A DNA stretch of 64,000 nt from Dimorphilus gyrociliatus. Its lineage: Eukaryota > Annelida > Polychaeta > Dinophilidae. The position numbers and the translations under genes were made by a program. The stretch covers positions 2,068,422-2,132,421 of the forward strand of contig CAJFCJ010000002.1 in NCBI GenBank assembly GCA_904063045.1, given 5' to 3'. Shown piece by piece: positions 51,901 through 64,000 of the stretch. Position 1 is the first letter of the stretch. Every line of letters begins with the position of its first letter. Below the pieces are notes generated by a model, which was not told the DNA's origin, ran no database searches, and saw nothing but the letters and a program-made list of their open reading frames with translations.

Positions 51901-53026
51901 TCGGTCCAAAATTTACATACCCGATTATCGACACTATTAAATGAATTTATAGGTATAAAAGGTTCCATAACACTCTTTAAAGGTGATATTGGAATTGGAA
52001 CATAAACTATACAATAATAGAACAAAATTGTAGTTTTTTTTTCTTTAGATTTTTGGCTAAACACTCTTTAAAGTATATTTCCCTTCGATTTTATATTCTA
52101 ATAAGAAATCTCACCTAAACTATGCAAGTATTTAACACCGTCCAAAACCATATATAGAACTCTTGTTGCATCTGTTTCAGTAAAGGAACCTTTTGCTATT
52201 ATTCTATCAAAAAGCTCTCCTCCAGTAGCCAATTCCATTACCATATAAACTTTACTAGTACTTTCAAACACCTCAATTAGTTGAATTATATATTGGTGAC
52301 TAACCCTTCTAAGGACTTGTAACTCTGATTCAAAAACCTCTTTTCCCCTTACTCTATCTAACATTTTAATAGCATACGGTTGTTTCGTAATCCGATGTTC
52401 CACTCTAACAACTCTGGAGAAACTTCCTTTCCCTATTAGAGCTTTTATATCGTATTTGGCAGTGACCCTCTGGTCGAATTTCACCTTAATCTTTCCTCTG
52501 GGAGCTACTGGACTAGGTTCTTTCTTCTCCGCCTCCTTTTCTTTTCCCTCCTTCTTATTCACCTATAAAGTGTCATCAATCTAGATTAGACTTGAAAGTA
52601 GTTTTAAAATTGTTACACAATCAATTTAAATCCGTTATAGTCTATTTATAGATAAACTAACTACACAGGCATAAAAGTTGAACAACAGTGACATGGTTTA
52701 ATGAACATGTATAATATATCAATTACTATTAGGATAGAAAGGAAACTTAACAACTTGTTGTATATTGCTCCTCCTTCTTTTATTTTTTATCATCGAATCC
52801 TATCCTTTTAATATTCTTCTGTCTCTCTTCCCCTTCCCACTCTTCTTTTGAAAGAGGGAAGGGAGGGAGAAAGAGAGAGATAGAGGAAGACAATTCGTTT
52901 AGTCGACACTGATTTACAAGAAAAACAAGAAAATAGGCAAATACCGTAGATTCATACCTTATAAATTTCCTCTATCTCCTTCGATTTACGGCCCTGTGGC
53001 TCCAATTTCGAACGCCAACATCCCAT
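46747..53026 (-). CDS. PSKH1: PSKH1 serine/threonine kinase (CaM-kinase group), 4 exons
   Basis: Exons on the minus strand: 53026-52958, 52562-52115, 51681-51365, 47115-46747. They join to 400 residues (human about 424). The N-terminus is Met-Gly-Cys, as in human PSKH1, predicting myristoylation and palmitoylation. Kinase landmarks are all present: GKGSFSRVVRV loop, lysine in YAIKML, HRDLKPEN, DFG and APE. The segments KYDIKALIGKGSFSRVV and YMVMELATGGELFDRIIAKG match PSKH1 nearly exactly, as does KNLHRTISQNLL near the C-terminus. PSKH1 localises to Golgi, centrosome and nuclear speckles. The activation segment reads TCGTSEYIAPE, with Ser where PSKH1 and most kinases of this group have Pro. 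The Arg/Ser-rich tail ends in a poly-Ser run. Intron 3 is 4.2 kb, unusually long here. The poorly conserved linker between the myristoylated start and the kinase domain is short compared with human. Confidence 0.95.
47116..51364. other. PSKH1 intron 3, 4.2 kb, repeat-rich
   Basis: No nested gene is supported. It contains TA tracts (47480-47495, 49441-49467), a GATA/GA compound repeat (48906-48957), poly-T and poly-A stretches, and two somewhat GC-richer patches (about 48560-48660 and 50680-50770). Short frames show no family signal. Confidence 0.6.
48906..48957. repeat. Compound GATA/GA microsatellite
   Basis: Several GATA units run into an uninterrupted GA tract, inside PSKH1 intron 3. Confidence 0.9.
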
Positions 53027-53471
53027 AACATGTCATGTCATCGTCACCGCGACTTTTTCCCTATTGAACAGTAAAGTGTTCAAGTCTACGTTTATAATAA
53101 AATAGTTCCATAAGTTTTTAAATATTTTACAACAGTAGCAATGTTAGTATATTTTTAAAAAATTCAATTTTAATTAAAAATAATATGTGACTAAAAATTT
53201 TACAAACTTGACAAACAAATTTCGGTTTTATTCATAAAAAATATAGAATAAAAGTAGTGCGAGGAAAATACTTCAATAATTCAATATTGGAATAACATCG
53301 TCTAGGCCTTTTAATACAAAGACTACACCTTTCGTATGTTTCTTATACTATATGAATTTTGTACAAACAAAAAAAGAAATGTGGGACAAGCTTGAACAAT
53401 TTTTTACACAATCAATATTTCATGTTACATACTACAAGAATCACACACGCAAATACACAGTATATCTATAC

Positions 53472-53515
<44 letters not shown>

Positions 53516-53870
53516 TGTATATACTGTACATATGTATCAGTATAGCCCTTACGATTGGGAATTGAAAATTCTATAGCCTAAGATTAAATAGAGGGCGTCA
53601 ACGGGAAATCTTTTCAATTCTCATAATTCTTTCTCTATTCTTCAATGACATTACAAAAAAAAACTAATGCACAGCAAAAATTTGAAGGATTTTTCTCTTC
53701 TTTCTTCTTTTCTTAAAAAATATTATAGGATAAAAAAAGAGTATGTATTTATATCAGCATTTATTTTTCATACACCTAGATCACTTGATTTTATTAACCC
53801 TATATGTGAACTCCACCTCCTCCTCCTCCTCTACCTTCTTCTTCTTCTCCTTCAACTCAATATATATACA

Positions 53871-53912
<42 letters not shown>

Positions 53913-54675
53913 GTATTTATAAAACTGCAGTTTTTCTCTAAAAGAAGATATCAAATAATTGTAACATTACGCAAATGGTTCTCAATTAGAAAAAAGTAAG
54001 TGTTACGATTGGTCTGTATAAAGAAAATGGGAAACACATAAAAAAAAGAAACGGAGGAACAACTATTATTAACTTATTAAATATTCATAAATGAACTACT
54101 TAATTAGAAACGTTTTCTTTATCTTATACAAACAATGGAGAAGATAGCTATTTATAATTTTATACAAATAAATAGTTTGTTTAATTAAATATCTAATTTT
54201 TCTTTATTAAAAAATTCATAAAAAGTAAAAGAATGAAAATGAAAAAGAAACAAATAAATAAACAAGTAAATAAATAAAACTTTCTACTTTTCTCTTCTTT
54301 TAGTGAAAGGAAGAGAAAACTAAGAAGATGAACAAGGGTAAAAGATATTTGTTGGCCTATTTAAGATTTTCCTTTTTAATTAAGACCATCATTGATCGGT
54401 AAACGTAAATGATTTATCATTCGTTTAATCGACGTTTGTCGTTGCATAGTGTTTCTTCAAACTATATAGATCGAGAAGCATTAAAAAATACGGCCTTAAC
54501 TACCATGAAATATTTACTGTTTAAACAAATAGAATAAAAAAAAAGTTATTGAACCCTGGGATATATTCTCTTCAACATTTGTTTTTTGCTTTTTGGACAT
54601 AAACATTTATTTAACTATTTTGATTTTAATCTAATCTAAAAGTCAAAAGTTAGAGATTTAAGCGATAAGAAGAAA

Positions 54676-54706
<31 letters not shown>

Positions 54707-55466
54707 AAAGTTTTCATACCACTTATATTAATTTAGTAAACTTTTTCTATTCTTTATATCTTAAAAGATAATACTCTATTAGTATAAAAATAACCTACAA
54801 AAGCATTTTTATATATACTTTATCAATATTATAATAAAAAATACCAAATACTAGAAAATATCTAATACTTTCTTTTAATATGTACAACTAATCGCCAGAT
54901 GGTCAAAAAGAAAGAAAGAAAAAGAGAAATTAACAGAAGAAATGTTACAGTAAAAAATAAAATAGAACAGTTTCCTGACAAACATCTATTTATAAGTTAT
55001 TTGAATGCACATATGTTGATTAATTTATTAATTAAGGTATCCTTAAATAATTAAAAAAGTATGAAGGTCACATTAATAATTAGTTCATTTTTCTTATATA
55101 TTTATATATTTTTCAATTTTTCTTCATAAAGAATAGCAAAAACTTTCCTGTCTTTCTCTATCTATCTATCTAGCTATCTCTCTGTCTCTCGCTCTATTTA
55201 TCACTCCCCGTTACTGTACATTTTCATAATTCTCCGTTATCTCTTCTTTCATATTCAAATAACATTAAATTAAATTATTTGTTCAATAATTTCTATTTTC
55301 TTTCTTAATATAGAAAAAATTAAATCAACCATGATATTTTAATTATAAAAGTTAGTAACTATAGATGGAGCTACAGTCTAGATAAAATTTAAATATTGCA
55401 ATTAGTATTATTACTTTTAATATATAAACAAAAGAAAAAGAAGGATATATCTTTCATATCTAAGGA
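53027..55466. other. 2.4 kb intergenic, repeat-rich
   Basis: No gene supported. It holds TA tracts at about 53476-53513 and 53871-53906, both flanked by ACTGTATA/ACAGTATA, a GAA-rich tract at 54669-54708 and a CTAT run near 55160-55175. The PSKH1 promoter should lie just above 53026. Open frames here translate the repeats. Confidence 0.6.
53476..53513. repeat. TA microsatellite flanked by ACTGTATATA
   Basis: A TA tract ending in ACTGTATATACTGTA. The same flank recurs beside many TA tracts of this window. Confidence 0.85.
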
Positions 55467-56538
55467 ATGAAATATCAAAATCTTCTTTTCTTAACCTGGC
55501 AAATTCTTGTTGAAAATTTGAGGATAAATCGTAAAATATATGTACTGGAAAGAGATACCGTGGAACTAAAATGTTTGATGTTTAGACCACAATTAAACTC
55601 TACAATACAATGGTATAAGAACAACTTATTATTAAGGACAAACAAGCATTCAATCATTATAAATAATGTATCGATGAACAAAGTGGGGATTTATAAATGC
55701 GTTGTCAAATCACGAAAACATATCAAACCCATAAGAACAATTCTTTTGACAATAACAGTTCGTTTAGCATTTTATTCCAATAAGGTTATGAATATTTATT
55801 ACACGTTATATCCGAATAAATCAATTTGCGATCATTTATTAGAGAGGAAATATATAAAGAAATTACAAGTAATAATATTTCTTTCTATTATTATATATCA
55901 TTTATTGATAATCCTAACTATTCCCCCCCCTACCCCCCACCCATAAGGAATTAATACGACAATTCCTGACTGTTAGAAATGTTTATGTCAATATTATTGG
56001 CAATTGTCGACGTATTGTGGAGAAATCTTCTTCTAGGAGAATTTTTAATATTAATATTAAGTGGGCTTTCCTCTATGACCGTTACTATTATGAATTAAAT
56101 AAAATATGCGACGAGCAGTGCCATTATCAACTTCTTCTTAGTATTTTTAACCAAATCATGAGAGAGGTCATTAAGAACTTCTTTAAGAACATCAGATCAA
56201 ATTACTCTCTTGGGAAAATTTCTTCAATAATGATGGAAAATGTTTGTCCTGAAGGTAAACAGCTTATATCAGCTTCTCAACTGAATAAGAATGTTTCGGT
56301 TTGCGTTCTCTGCCAACGAGGCTCGTTTAAAAGGGGCGAAAATTCTAAGAAATGCAATTTATGTCCGGATGGTATGTTTCAGAATCAACTGGGGCGGGAG
56401 AAATGTAAAGTCTGTCCTCAAGGATCGACAACGGTTTACAGAGGGGCTGTATTTGAAGCTGAATGTAAGCCGGATAGTGTCGCTTCGGCGTCCATCTTAG
56501 AAAGATACTATAAAAGAAAAAGACTTAATGAAGCCTAA
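55467..56538 (+). CDS. Ig-domain plus GCC2/GCC3 cysteine-repeat protein, ZPBP/Sp38-like layout
   Basis: The two best-supported exons are 55467-55784 and 55948-56538, joining to 302 residues. Residues about 20-95 form an Ig-like domain: Cys in LKCLMF, Trp in STIQWYKN, and the YKC motif near the second Cys. A middle region carries paired cysteines (GNCRR, KICDEQCHY). The C-terminus is an ephrin-receptor-like GCC2/GCC3 module: CVLCQRGSF, CNLCPDGMF, CKVCPQGS. This order (Ig, helical Cys-containing middle, Cys-rich CxxCxxG tail) is that of zona-pellucida-binding protein (Sp38), an acrosomal sperm protein, but I rely on layout and spacing, not on strong identity. The N-terminus is hydrophobic but not a clear signal peptide, and a splice acceptor just upstream of the ATG allows further 5' exons. 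An alternative weaker donor (GTTCGT, near 55760) would shorten exon 1. Confidence 0.6.
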
Positions 56539-56667
56539 TTATTGAATGATCTCGTATTTCACATAATTTCAAAGCAAATAATATAACTCAATGTTTCTCC
56601 TTCCTCTTTTTCTTTATTCATCCGTATCTGTAATCTTTATTTTTGCGATAAAGCACGATTTTAGCTT

Positions 56668-57678
56668 ATGATATATATCATTTTGATCATGTACTTGTCC
56701 GCGGAATTTTTAAATCTGTCGGGAGGAGCTTCTGATTCGGCTTTCCTTCACGGTCAGGCTAAAAGACAAATGACAACCGAAAAGCAATTACCCGATGCTA
56801 TCTTCCAATTATTATCAATTACGACCGTCTCTATTGATATAGAAAGGAATTCTGGTCTGCTTGCTTTGTTTTTTATGAAATAATCATCTTGTTTATTTAT
56901 TCGAAAGTTTTCCTTTGCAGAAAAGGCGCATATAGTTAGTTTTAAGGTGAAACAATCAGGAGAGAGTATACTATTCTCTGGTATGCAAGTTCGAGAACCA
57001 ATTTCCAAAGAAGGCCTAACTAGACGGCAAAGTTTTCAATATTTGGTCAGGAAATTTGACAAAAACGATCTAATGGTTGTGAAACCATCAAGTAATAAAT
57101 CAAAAATTGCCGGACTCGTTGTTCAAGCACCAGATGGCAATACTGTCGGTTATATTTCACCTCAGTAAGTTTGATAAAAACGGGATTTAAATGGAATCTT
57201 ATTAATTACATATCATTATATTGTCTAAATCTAGATCAGATAATATGTTTGATTTATACGACTCTTCGGGATGTTTGTTATATACAACAATTCCAAACTT
57301 TGAAGATGTGTCTTGCTCTTGTTTGTCTGCCAAAAGAAAAAACTTTCCTCCTTCTTATGAAGTATAAGCTAAAATCTATTCAATAAAGTCTATTAATACC
57401 GCTTTCATGAATAAAACTAGTCTCATTAAATACAGGTCAAACCTCAAAATTCTAACGAAGCCTGCGCTAATATAGAGATGATTGGACCAAAAGGAAGAAG
57501 GAATGGAGCAACTCTTAGCTGTTTGTTTATATTCTATAATAATTAACATATTCATAAGTAAATTCTTATATTTTTCCTCTGATCAGATACATCACAATTA
57601 GAAGCTAAGCAAATTGTTGCTTTAATTGGTCTTTCAGTAATTCTCTGTACTTGGGAAGAGGAGTCAGTTAAAGTTTAA
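56668..57678 (+). CDS. Phospholipid-scramblase-like protein, 5 exons
   Basis: Exons 56668-56854, 56921-57164, 57235-57361, 57436-57520 and 57587-57678 join to 244 residues. The scramblase fold is suggested by an early LPDAIFQLLSITTVSI segment (compare the GLEYL..I.Q.... start of the domain), a strand-rich middle, IAGLVVQAPDGNTVGYI (compare IQAPPGxPIGYV) and a final hydrophobic helix KQIVALIGLSVILC, preceded by a Gln/Leu/Glu stretch. Scramblases are membrane-anchored, palmitoylated proteins of the Tubby/LOR fold; lipid-scrambling function varies. The copy is divergent: I do not see the usual Cys cluster, the Ca2+-binding segment near the C-terminus is weak, and the N-terminal proline-rich tail is absent. 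The exon 1 donor (GTCTGC) and the start codon (56668, or a later Met) are less certain than the rest. It starts 129 bases after the preceding gene ends, same strand. Confidence 0.6.
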
Positions 57679-57959
57679 ACAACAATATTGTTGATGAAAC
57701 AAGAATTCTGTGGATATGTTTTATATCAGTTGTAAAGCTTTAAAACAAATAAAACAAAAACAATTATGATAGTGATAAATTCCTTTTTTGTATCTACTTC
57801 TCTCATTTTACATTCTGTAACAAACGAACTAATATAAACAGGCTTATATATACTGTAGATAAAGAGGCACATAGTCTTTATATACAAAGATATACTTAGC
57901 AATGAATCTTATAAAAAGAAATAAAACATTATTAAAATATAAAATTTATAGGTTTCCTA

Positions 57960-58516
57960 TTAAGTTTTGTTATTTATTTGTTGTAGAACACATCCTTTGA
58001 ATGATGAATATCTAATATCAATTTCTCCAGGTTCCAATTCATCAAATCCATATATTTCATTATAACATTTCTCCGACACACATCTGTTTCGAAAATTTAG
58101 AGAACAAAATCACTTAATTTATATGCAGTTTTTCATCGATTAAACTTCGAGTTCCACATTAAATTGAATATATAAAATAGGTAATACTTATAAAAAAAGA
58201 ACTTTAAAAAAATGTTTGAACTAGTTCAATGATAATAAAAAAAACCCCATACTTTCGTATGCAATTCGTCGATTGCAGACCAGCTAGATGTTTACATAAA
58301 TCAGTATATTCGCATTTTTGTATTGCGCTCTTAATTTTTCTTTCCTGTAAATGGAGACTATCGTTTTGTCAAGTGCCCCAGATAACTATATTATATGATA
58401 CTTACATTCGGTTTTTTTTTCCTGTAACTGTATCTAGGAAATTCAAATTCTTTCACGCACCGTATCTCCAAAATTAAGACCATAAACACATAAATAATCA
58501 GAATCTTACTATTCAT
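57960..58516 (-). CDS. Small secreted cysteine-rich protein, 3 exons, family not named
   Basis: Exons on the minus strand: 58516-58406, 58344-58253, 58083-57960. They join in frame to 108 residues. A clear signal peptide (MNSKILIIYVFMVLILEIRC) is followed by a basic linker (RKKKPN), then a compact domain with six cysteines: KCEYTDLCKHL, TNCIRKCVSEKCY, and GC near the C-terminus. The motif YGFDELEPGEIDIRYSSF is acidic and looks conserved. The protein is expected to be secreted and disulphide-bonded. I believe small uncharacterised animal proteins with this type of pattern exist but cannot name the family with confidence. Every exon is too short to show as a long open frame, so the gene is easily missed. 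It is convergent with the scramblase-like gene, 281 bases between stops. Confidence 0.72.
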
Positions 58517-58978
58517 TGTCAACAGCGAATTTATAGAACCTAACGAATTTGATTACTTCCCGTTTACTTTTATACCCTCCTGTCGTTCTAAAATCACTTC
58601 AACACTTGTACTGTTGTCAATTAGACACTAATCGTCATCACGGTTTCGTCGAATGCCATGTAGACGGCTGAACCAATGAATTATTCTCGATTCTAGACTT
58701 TATCTAGTAGTCAAGTACACAGGCGACGAGTGCCACAGTAATTGAGTGTTTTACGCTCTTATGTTACCTAACTTTGTTATTGATTAGGAGTTAAGAGAAT
58801 AATTGTTTGTTCAAGATCGTATTCTTTATTAAAATGTCAACCGGTTTTTCTTTTGATTTAAAGTTCTGTTCAAACACTTATGTATTCGATACAAAATAAC
58901 ATAAAATATAAATGAACTATAGCGCCAAAAAATGTTCTAAATGATTTGCTTTGCTTTTTTAGTGTGATTTCTAAAAAT

Positions 58979-60526
<1,548 letters not shown>

Positions 60527-60629
60527 TCAAGAAAGTGTTTAAACCGACGGTTAAGAACGGTATGACCACTGCAGCACACAATTTTTGAATATTAACGGTG
60601 ACAACACGTGACGTGGTGGGCTTTCTCAG

Positions 60630-60719
60630 CCAATCAGCGAGCACCATTCTGTCACCCTGCCTTGCCGAATATGGTAAAAGTGGGAGGAGTCTAAGCATTT
60701 TACCGGTTTCCTTATATGG
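60630..60719 (-). promoter_or_regulatory. Actin promoter with CCAAT box and CArG (SRF) box
   Basis: A perfect CArG box CCTTATATGG lies at 60710-60719, a near-match CCGAATATGG at 60664-60673, and CCAAT at 60630-60634 in a GC-richer patch, about 145-230 bases upstream of the actin ATG. SRF/CArG control of actin genes is well established. The CArG box is nearly palindromic, so strand does not matter. Confidence 0.7.
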
Positions 60720-62239
60720 TAAAAATTCTGCAGACTATGGTTTTTATTCAGGCATTCGTTTAAATTTGTTTTCAAACTTATTATTCAAACGGATGTAATA
60801 AAAACTGATTTTCTCCCAAATGGTGTATTTTTGCGTTTAAATATCATATCAATTAAGAAGCGTGTACCGATAAGAGAGATAATTCTAATATCAATTAAAA
60901 TAATAGTTGATAACACCAACTTATCTCTTTCCGCTTATGTTTCTGTTATTAATTACAAATGATTTATGATAATAACATATAAGTGGATGAATCTTTTCTA
61001 TCGACTCTTCCAAAAGTATGAGTATTTCGTGGCATTTCGTAGATTAGTCATACCCTCTTCCGTCGATAGAGTTATGTAACCTTGAAATGAGAAAAGAATA
61101 TTCTATTATCTCCTGTCTGTTGACAATACTATTCTTTAAAGACAAAATGTGCACCAAAGGGCAGTGAGAAACATTGATAAAAAATCTGTTTTAATCGATT
61201 CTATTTTAGTTCTTCAAAAGGAGAATTCTCTTTTCCAGACACTAATTCTCTATGAGTCATTTTGTAAATTTAATAAAGACCACAACTGTCATATAAATTC
61301 TTTTACTCTCTTTCTCTTCTCTCTATCTCTTTTTGTTTTATATGCAAATCTGCTTTCTAATGTATAGTTCTGTTTATTTTTTTTTTGCATTTAAGATTTT
61401 TAAGTAAATTTCAAGCCTATGTGGAATAGATTAATTTAAATAGTCACCATTTTTACTTAATCATGAATACTGCTATATGAAAAATCTTATTATTCATAGC
61501 TTCTACTAGTCGACAAAGACGTTGCGAATACACTCAATTCTCTATAATGGACGTTACTGTAGACATATATTTCCAGGCAATAATTGGGGTATTAAAATTA
61601 ATCATTTTTGTATTTTAAAGAAACGCTCCCTCCCCCCGTCCTTAATGATTATTTTATATGTTATTGCATCAGCTAAAATATATAGATTTTAATCGATACT
61701 GCACTAATTAACAAAATATACAGTAAAAATTTCTTGTATAAATGTTATATATTTTTAAATATTCCCTTATATGGACATTGTTAAAACAAAACAACACCAG
61801 GCGAGGCATATTCTTGTATGCAGTTATAGTCCTATAGGCCAACATAGTTCAATAATATTTATATTAAAGAGTAGCAAAACTTCTGTAATAAGAATTTCAT
61901 ATTGAAAGATTGAAAAAAAGACACAGAATTCTAAACTGGTTAGTCGTTTAGTTTACGAATTTCCATTCTATATTCTTTTACTAATAGCTATTCATATTTC
62001 GCTTCAGGGATTTTGTAAAGTTTTAGAAATCAAGTCAGGTTCGTATAGGATGCCATTTTTTAAAGGAGGATTAGATATTAAAGAAGACGTATACATTGCA
62101 AAAAATTACTCAAAACTTAGTAATTTCTATATAGTTATATTTTCTTACAGAGGTGTTAGACTGCTTTCTGATCTGTTTAGTAGATTATTTATGTGTTCAT
62201 GCAATACGGTCAATATTCGTTGTTGTATGATCTCGTAAC
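60720..62239. other. 1.5 kb intergenic between actin and an actin-like pseudogene
   Basis: AT-rich with no supported gene; the short frames at 61149 and 62050 show no family signal. Confidence 0.55.
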
Positions 62240-62619
62240 CCAAGTTCATCCATTCTTGCTGAAGATGCCAACATAGAACCTCCCCCCACCCCCAATCCAT
62301 GTGGATCGATCCCTATTTTCAGCACATTTTCATCTCGACTCTATGCCATTAAATAACGAGCCAGCACCAGTTGCATCATATATTTATAATATATTTCTTT
62401 CTACTGTCATATTTTTTATTACAAAAACTGTCAAGGATTTCATGAATGCCTAATAGACTGTCTCTTCCGATTAAAAGTGCTTGAAAGAGGACTTCTGGTG
62501 CGGTGGATCTTCAATTTTCAATTTTTTTGTTAGTTACAGTTCATCCATCTGGTAATATTAGAACTATGCAATCCACTTCCGTTATCAATAGCTATAGGTG
62601 CTAAACGTTCTCCAGCCAT
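62240..62619 (-). pseudogene. Decayed actin-like copy with large internal deletion
   Basis: On the minus strand an ATG at 62619 begins MAGERLAPIAIDNGSGL, matching the actin N-terminus. The sequence then jumps to the equivalent of actin residue about 240 (LPDG.TVT), continues with APEVLFQALLIGRDSLLGIHEIL and reaches a TWIGGGG block matching actin WIGG. About 220 residues of actin are missing, and there are at least three in-frame stops and two frame changes. It lies about 1.75 kb upstream of the functional actin, same strand. The sequence is quite diverged from that gene, so the copy is old or comes from an actin-related gene. I see no intron remnants, so it could be a retrocopy. Confidence 0.7.
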
Positions 62620-62639
62620 CCTTTTGATAGAAATAATGA

Positions 62640-63333
62640 ACAAATTTTCTTCAACAGACGAAGATTTATTAGTGTAGTGATTTCTATTGAATAATTCTTC
62701 AAAAAGTTTTTAACAGTACGTCAGTAATTTGAATCAAAGTTCTTTTTGTTTATTGGTATGTGTAGTCATTAGTTACAACAGAGAGCTAAGTCTTTTGAAA
62801 CAAGTTTCGAAAAAGTACGCAGCAGACAGGTCTTTCTCGTTAAGGCTAATAAAATAGATAAGATCATGCAAATCTCCATCATTGATTATCTGATGACCCT
62901 AAGATGTTTTCTATAGATAAAGCCATCATTTACTTCAAGCTAAGACATATGTACTAGTATCTACTTGATATCTTTAAACCGGTGAAGTTGAAATATTTCT
63001 CATTCGAAAATATTTGAAATTTATTAAAAAGATATGTCTTCCCTTTAAATCATATATTATCGTCTTTGTTCTTAAACACCAAACGAGAAATAGAGTATTT
63101 ACACAATGCTCTATTGAAATAATCTCAATTGATATATATAAAAGTTTACTAATTCATTCGTGATTCAAATTATGCAGATCATTCGGCAGTTGAATCTATT
63201 TAACATTCAATTCTTGATTGCATAAACTTAATACTGTAAATCCAATCTATTCCATCTTTTATATGGAGAATAATTGAAGTATAAAAAGTATTTTCAAGAG
63301 AATTATTTTTCATAGTTGATTTTATAATAAATT
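62640..63333. other. 0.7 kb AT-rich stretch, nothing recognised
   Basis: No coding signal seen on either strand. It includes the upstream flank of the actin pseudogene and presumably the 3' flank of the gene ending at 63334. Confidence 0.5.
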
Positions 63334-63478
63334 TCAGAATAAATCTTCAATATTAAAATCATCAAAATCGCTTCCCAATGAGTCGAAGGGTGGTGGAAAA
63401 TCTTTTAAAAAGTTCTCTTCTCCTTCGAATGGTTCATTTTCGTTTGTTACATTCAACAAATTAATATCCTTTTCAGAA
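63334..63478 (-). CDS. Last coding exon of a gene entering from the right edge; acidic C-terminus
   Basis: A 3' splice site (ACACAG) at 63479-63481 is followed by 145 bases of open frame ending in a TGA at 63334-63336. The frame implies a preceding exon in phase 2. It encodes about 48 residues rich in Glu, Asp, Phe and Pro, including DFPPPFDSLGSDFDDFNIEDL. Clusters of acidic residues with Phe and Leu resemble a transcription-factor activation domain, but this is a resemblance of composition only. I find no convincing upstream exon between 63482 and the window end, so the rest lies outside or behind a long intron. Confidence 0.5.
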
Positions 63479-64000
63479 CTGTGTTACCATAATTATTAAT
63501 TTAAAGAAATTATTAAGCTTTCTTTATATATTTAAAACATTGATTTAAAAAGACATGAGTTATAACTGAATAACTATCAGTTCAATGTTCGGTAGGTATG
63601 TCAGATATTGATTAGATAAATATTTTCATTTTCTTGTTTCATCTTATCCCCCTTCCCTTCCCACCCTTGTCCCAAACAGGAAAAAATGACTAATAATCGT
63701 GGGTAAAATTACAAAAGCGCTAAAGTATTGATCACTTTTCTGTTAAATACTGAATAATAAAAAGCTAAAAAAAGACTTTCCTGATTTTTGATACCTGTGA
63801 CTAACTTGATTCTGGGTTAGATGTAGTAATTTTTAGTTGTTAAATGATTAAGAAGCAGTGTAAGCTTCTTTATTAGTTAAAATTAAGCGATTTGTTATAT
63901 TATACTGCATTATGAACATATAAATACGTAAAATAACAGATAACATATTTATATATTTGATGTTGTGAATAATCGTTGATGTAAAAATTTAAAATATATA
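63479..64000. other. Right end, probably intron
   Basis: AT-rich with no recognised exon. It most likely belongs to the last intron of the minus-strand gene whose final exon is at 63334-63478. Confidence 0.4.

Noticed and set aside
53352-53999. Tyr/Ile-rich open frames
   Set aside because: Translations of TA microsatellites.

Overview
This is a eukaryotic, animal nuclear window. It is AT-rich and gene-dense, with mostly very short introns (about 45-100 bases), canonical GT-AG splice sites and many TA, CT/GA and GATA microsatellites. The gene set is metazoan: Mind bomb 1, CABLES, PSKH1, prominin, Rab23, a glycine-type SLC6 transporter and cytoplasmic actin. I see no prokaryotic, organellar or viral features. 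The compact introns and protein sequences would fit a small-genome lophotrochozoan, for instance a miniaturised annelid such as Dimorphilus. That placement is inference only.

I rebuilt spliced genes by hand from splice sites, phase and protein-family knowledge. Every multi-exon model with both ends inside the window closes in frame. Left part (1-25 kb): about 4.2 kb without a visible gene; a single-exon prominin (-); an 11-exon glycine transporter (-) whose first intron holds the mitochondrial fission gene MTFP1 on the opposite strand; Rab23 (-) divergent from USP14 (+); USP14 convergent with an aquaporin (-), with overlapping 3' ends; an unrecognised 257-residue acidic protein (-); and a catalytically dead M13 (neprilysin-like) membrane protein (+).

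Middle (25.5-45.4 kb): a complete 16-exon MIB1 (-), 1000 residues over 15 kb. It has two large introns. Intron 2 contains two tandem, intronless, same-strand RING-finger genes that look like a lineage-specific TRIM-type pair. Intron 11 is 5.1 kb of CpG-richer, complex non-coding DNA that looks regulatory. MIB1 is head-to-head with CABLES (+), with only 312 bases between the two start codons.

Right part (45.4-64 kb): PSKH1 (-) with a 4.2 kb intron; an Ig plus GCC2/GCC3 secreted-type protein (+) whose layout recalls the sperm protein ZPBP/Sp38; a phospholipid-scramblase-like gene (+); a small three-exon secreted cysteine-rich protein (-); a canonical actin (-) with CArG and CCAAT boxes upstream; a decayed actin-like pseudogene; and the last exon of a gene that enters from beyond the right edge.

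Functional links: MIB1 (Notch-ligand ubiquitination), the two RING genes and USP14 all belong to ubiquitin biology, but I see no evidence that they form one system. The best leads are the M13 pseudopeptidase, the RING pair housed in MIB1, the candidate cis-regulatory MIB1 intron and the ZPBP-like gene.
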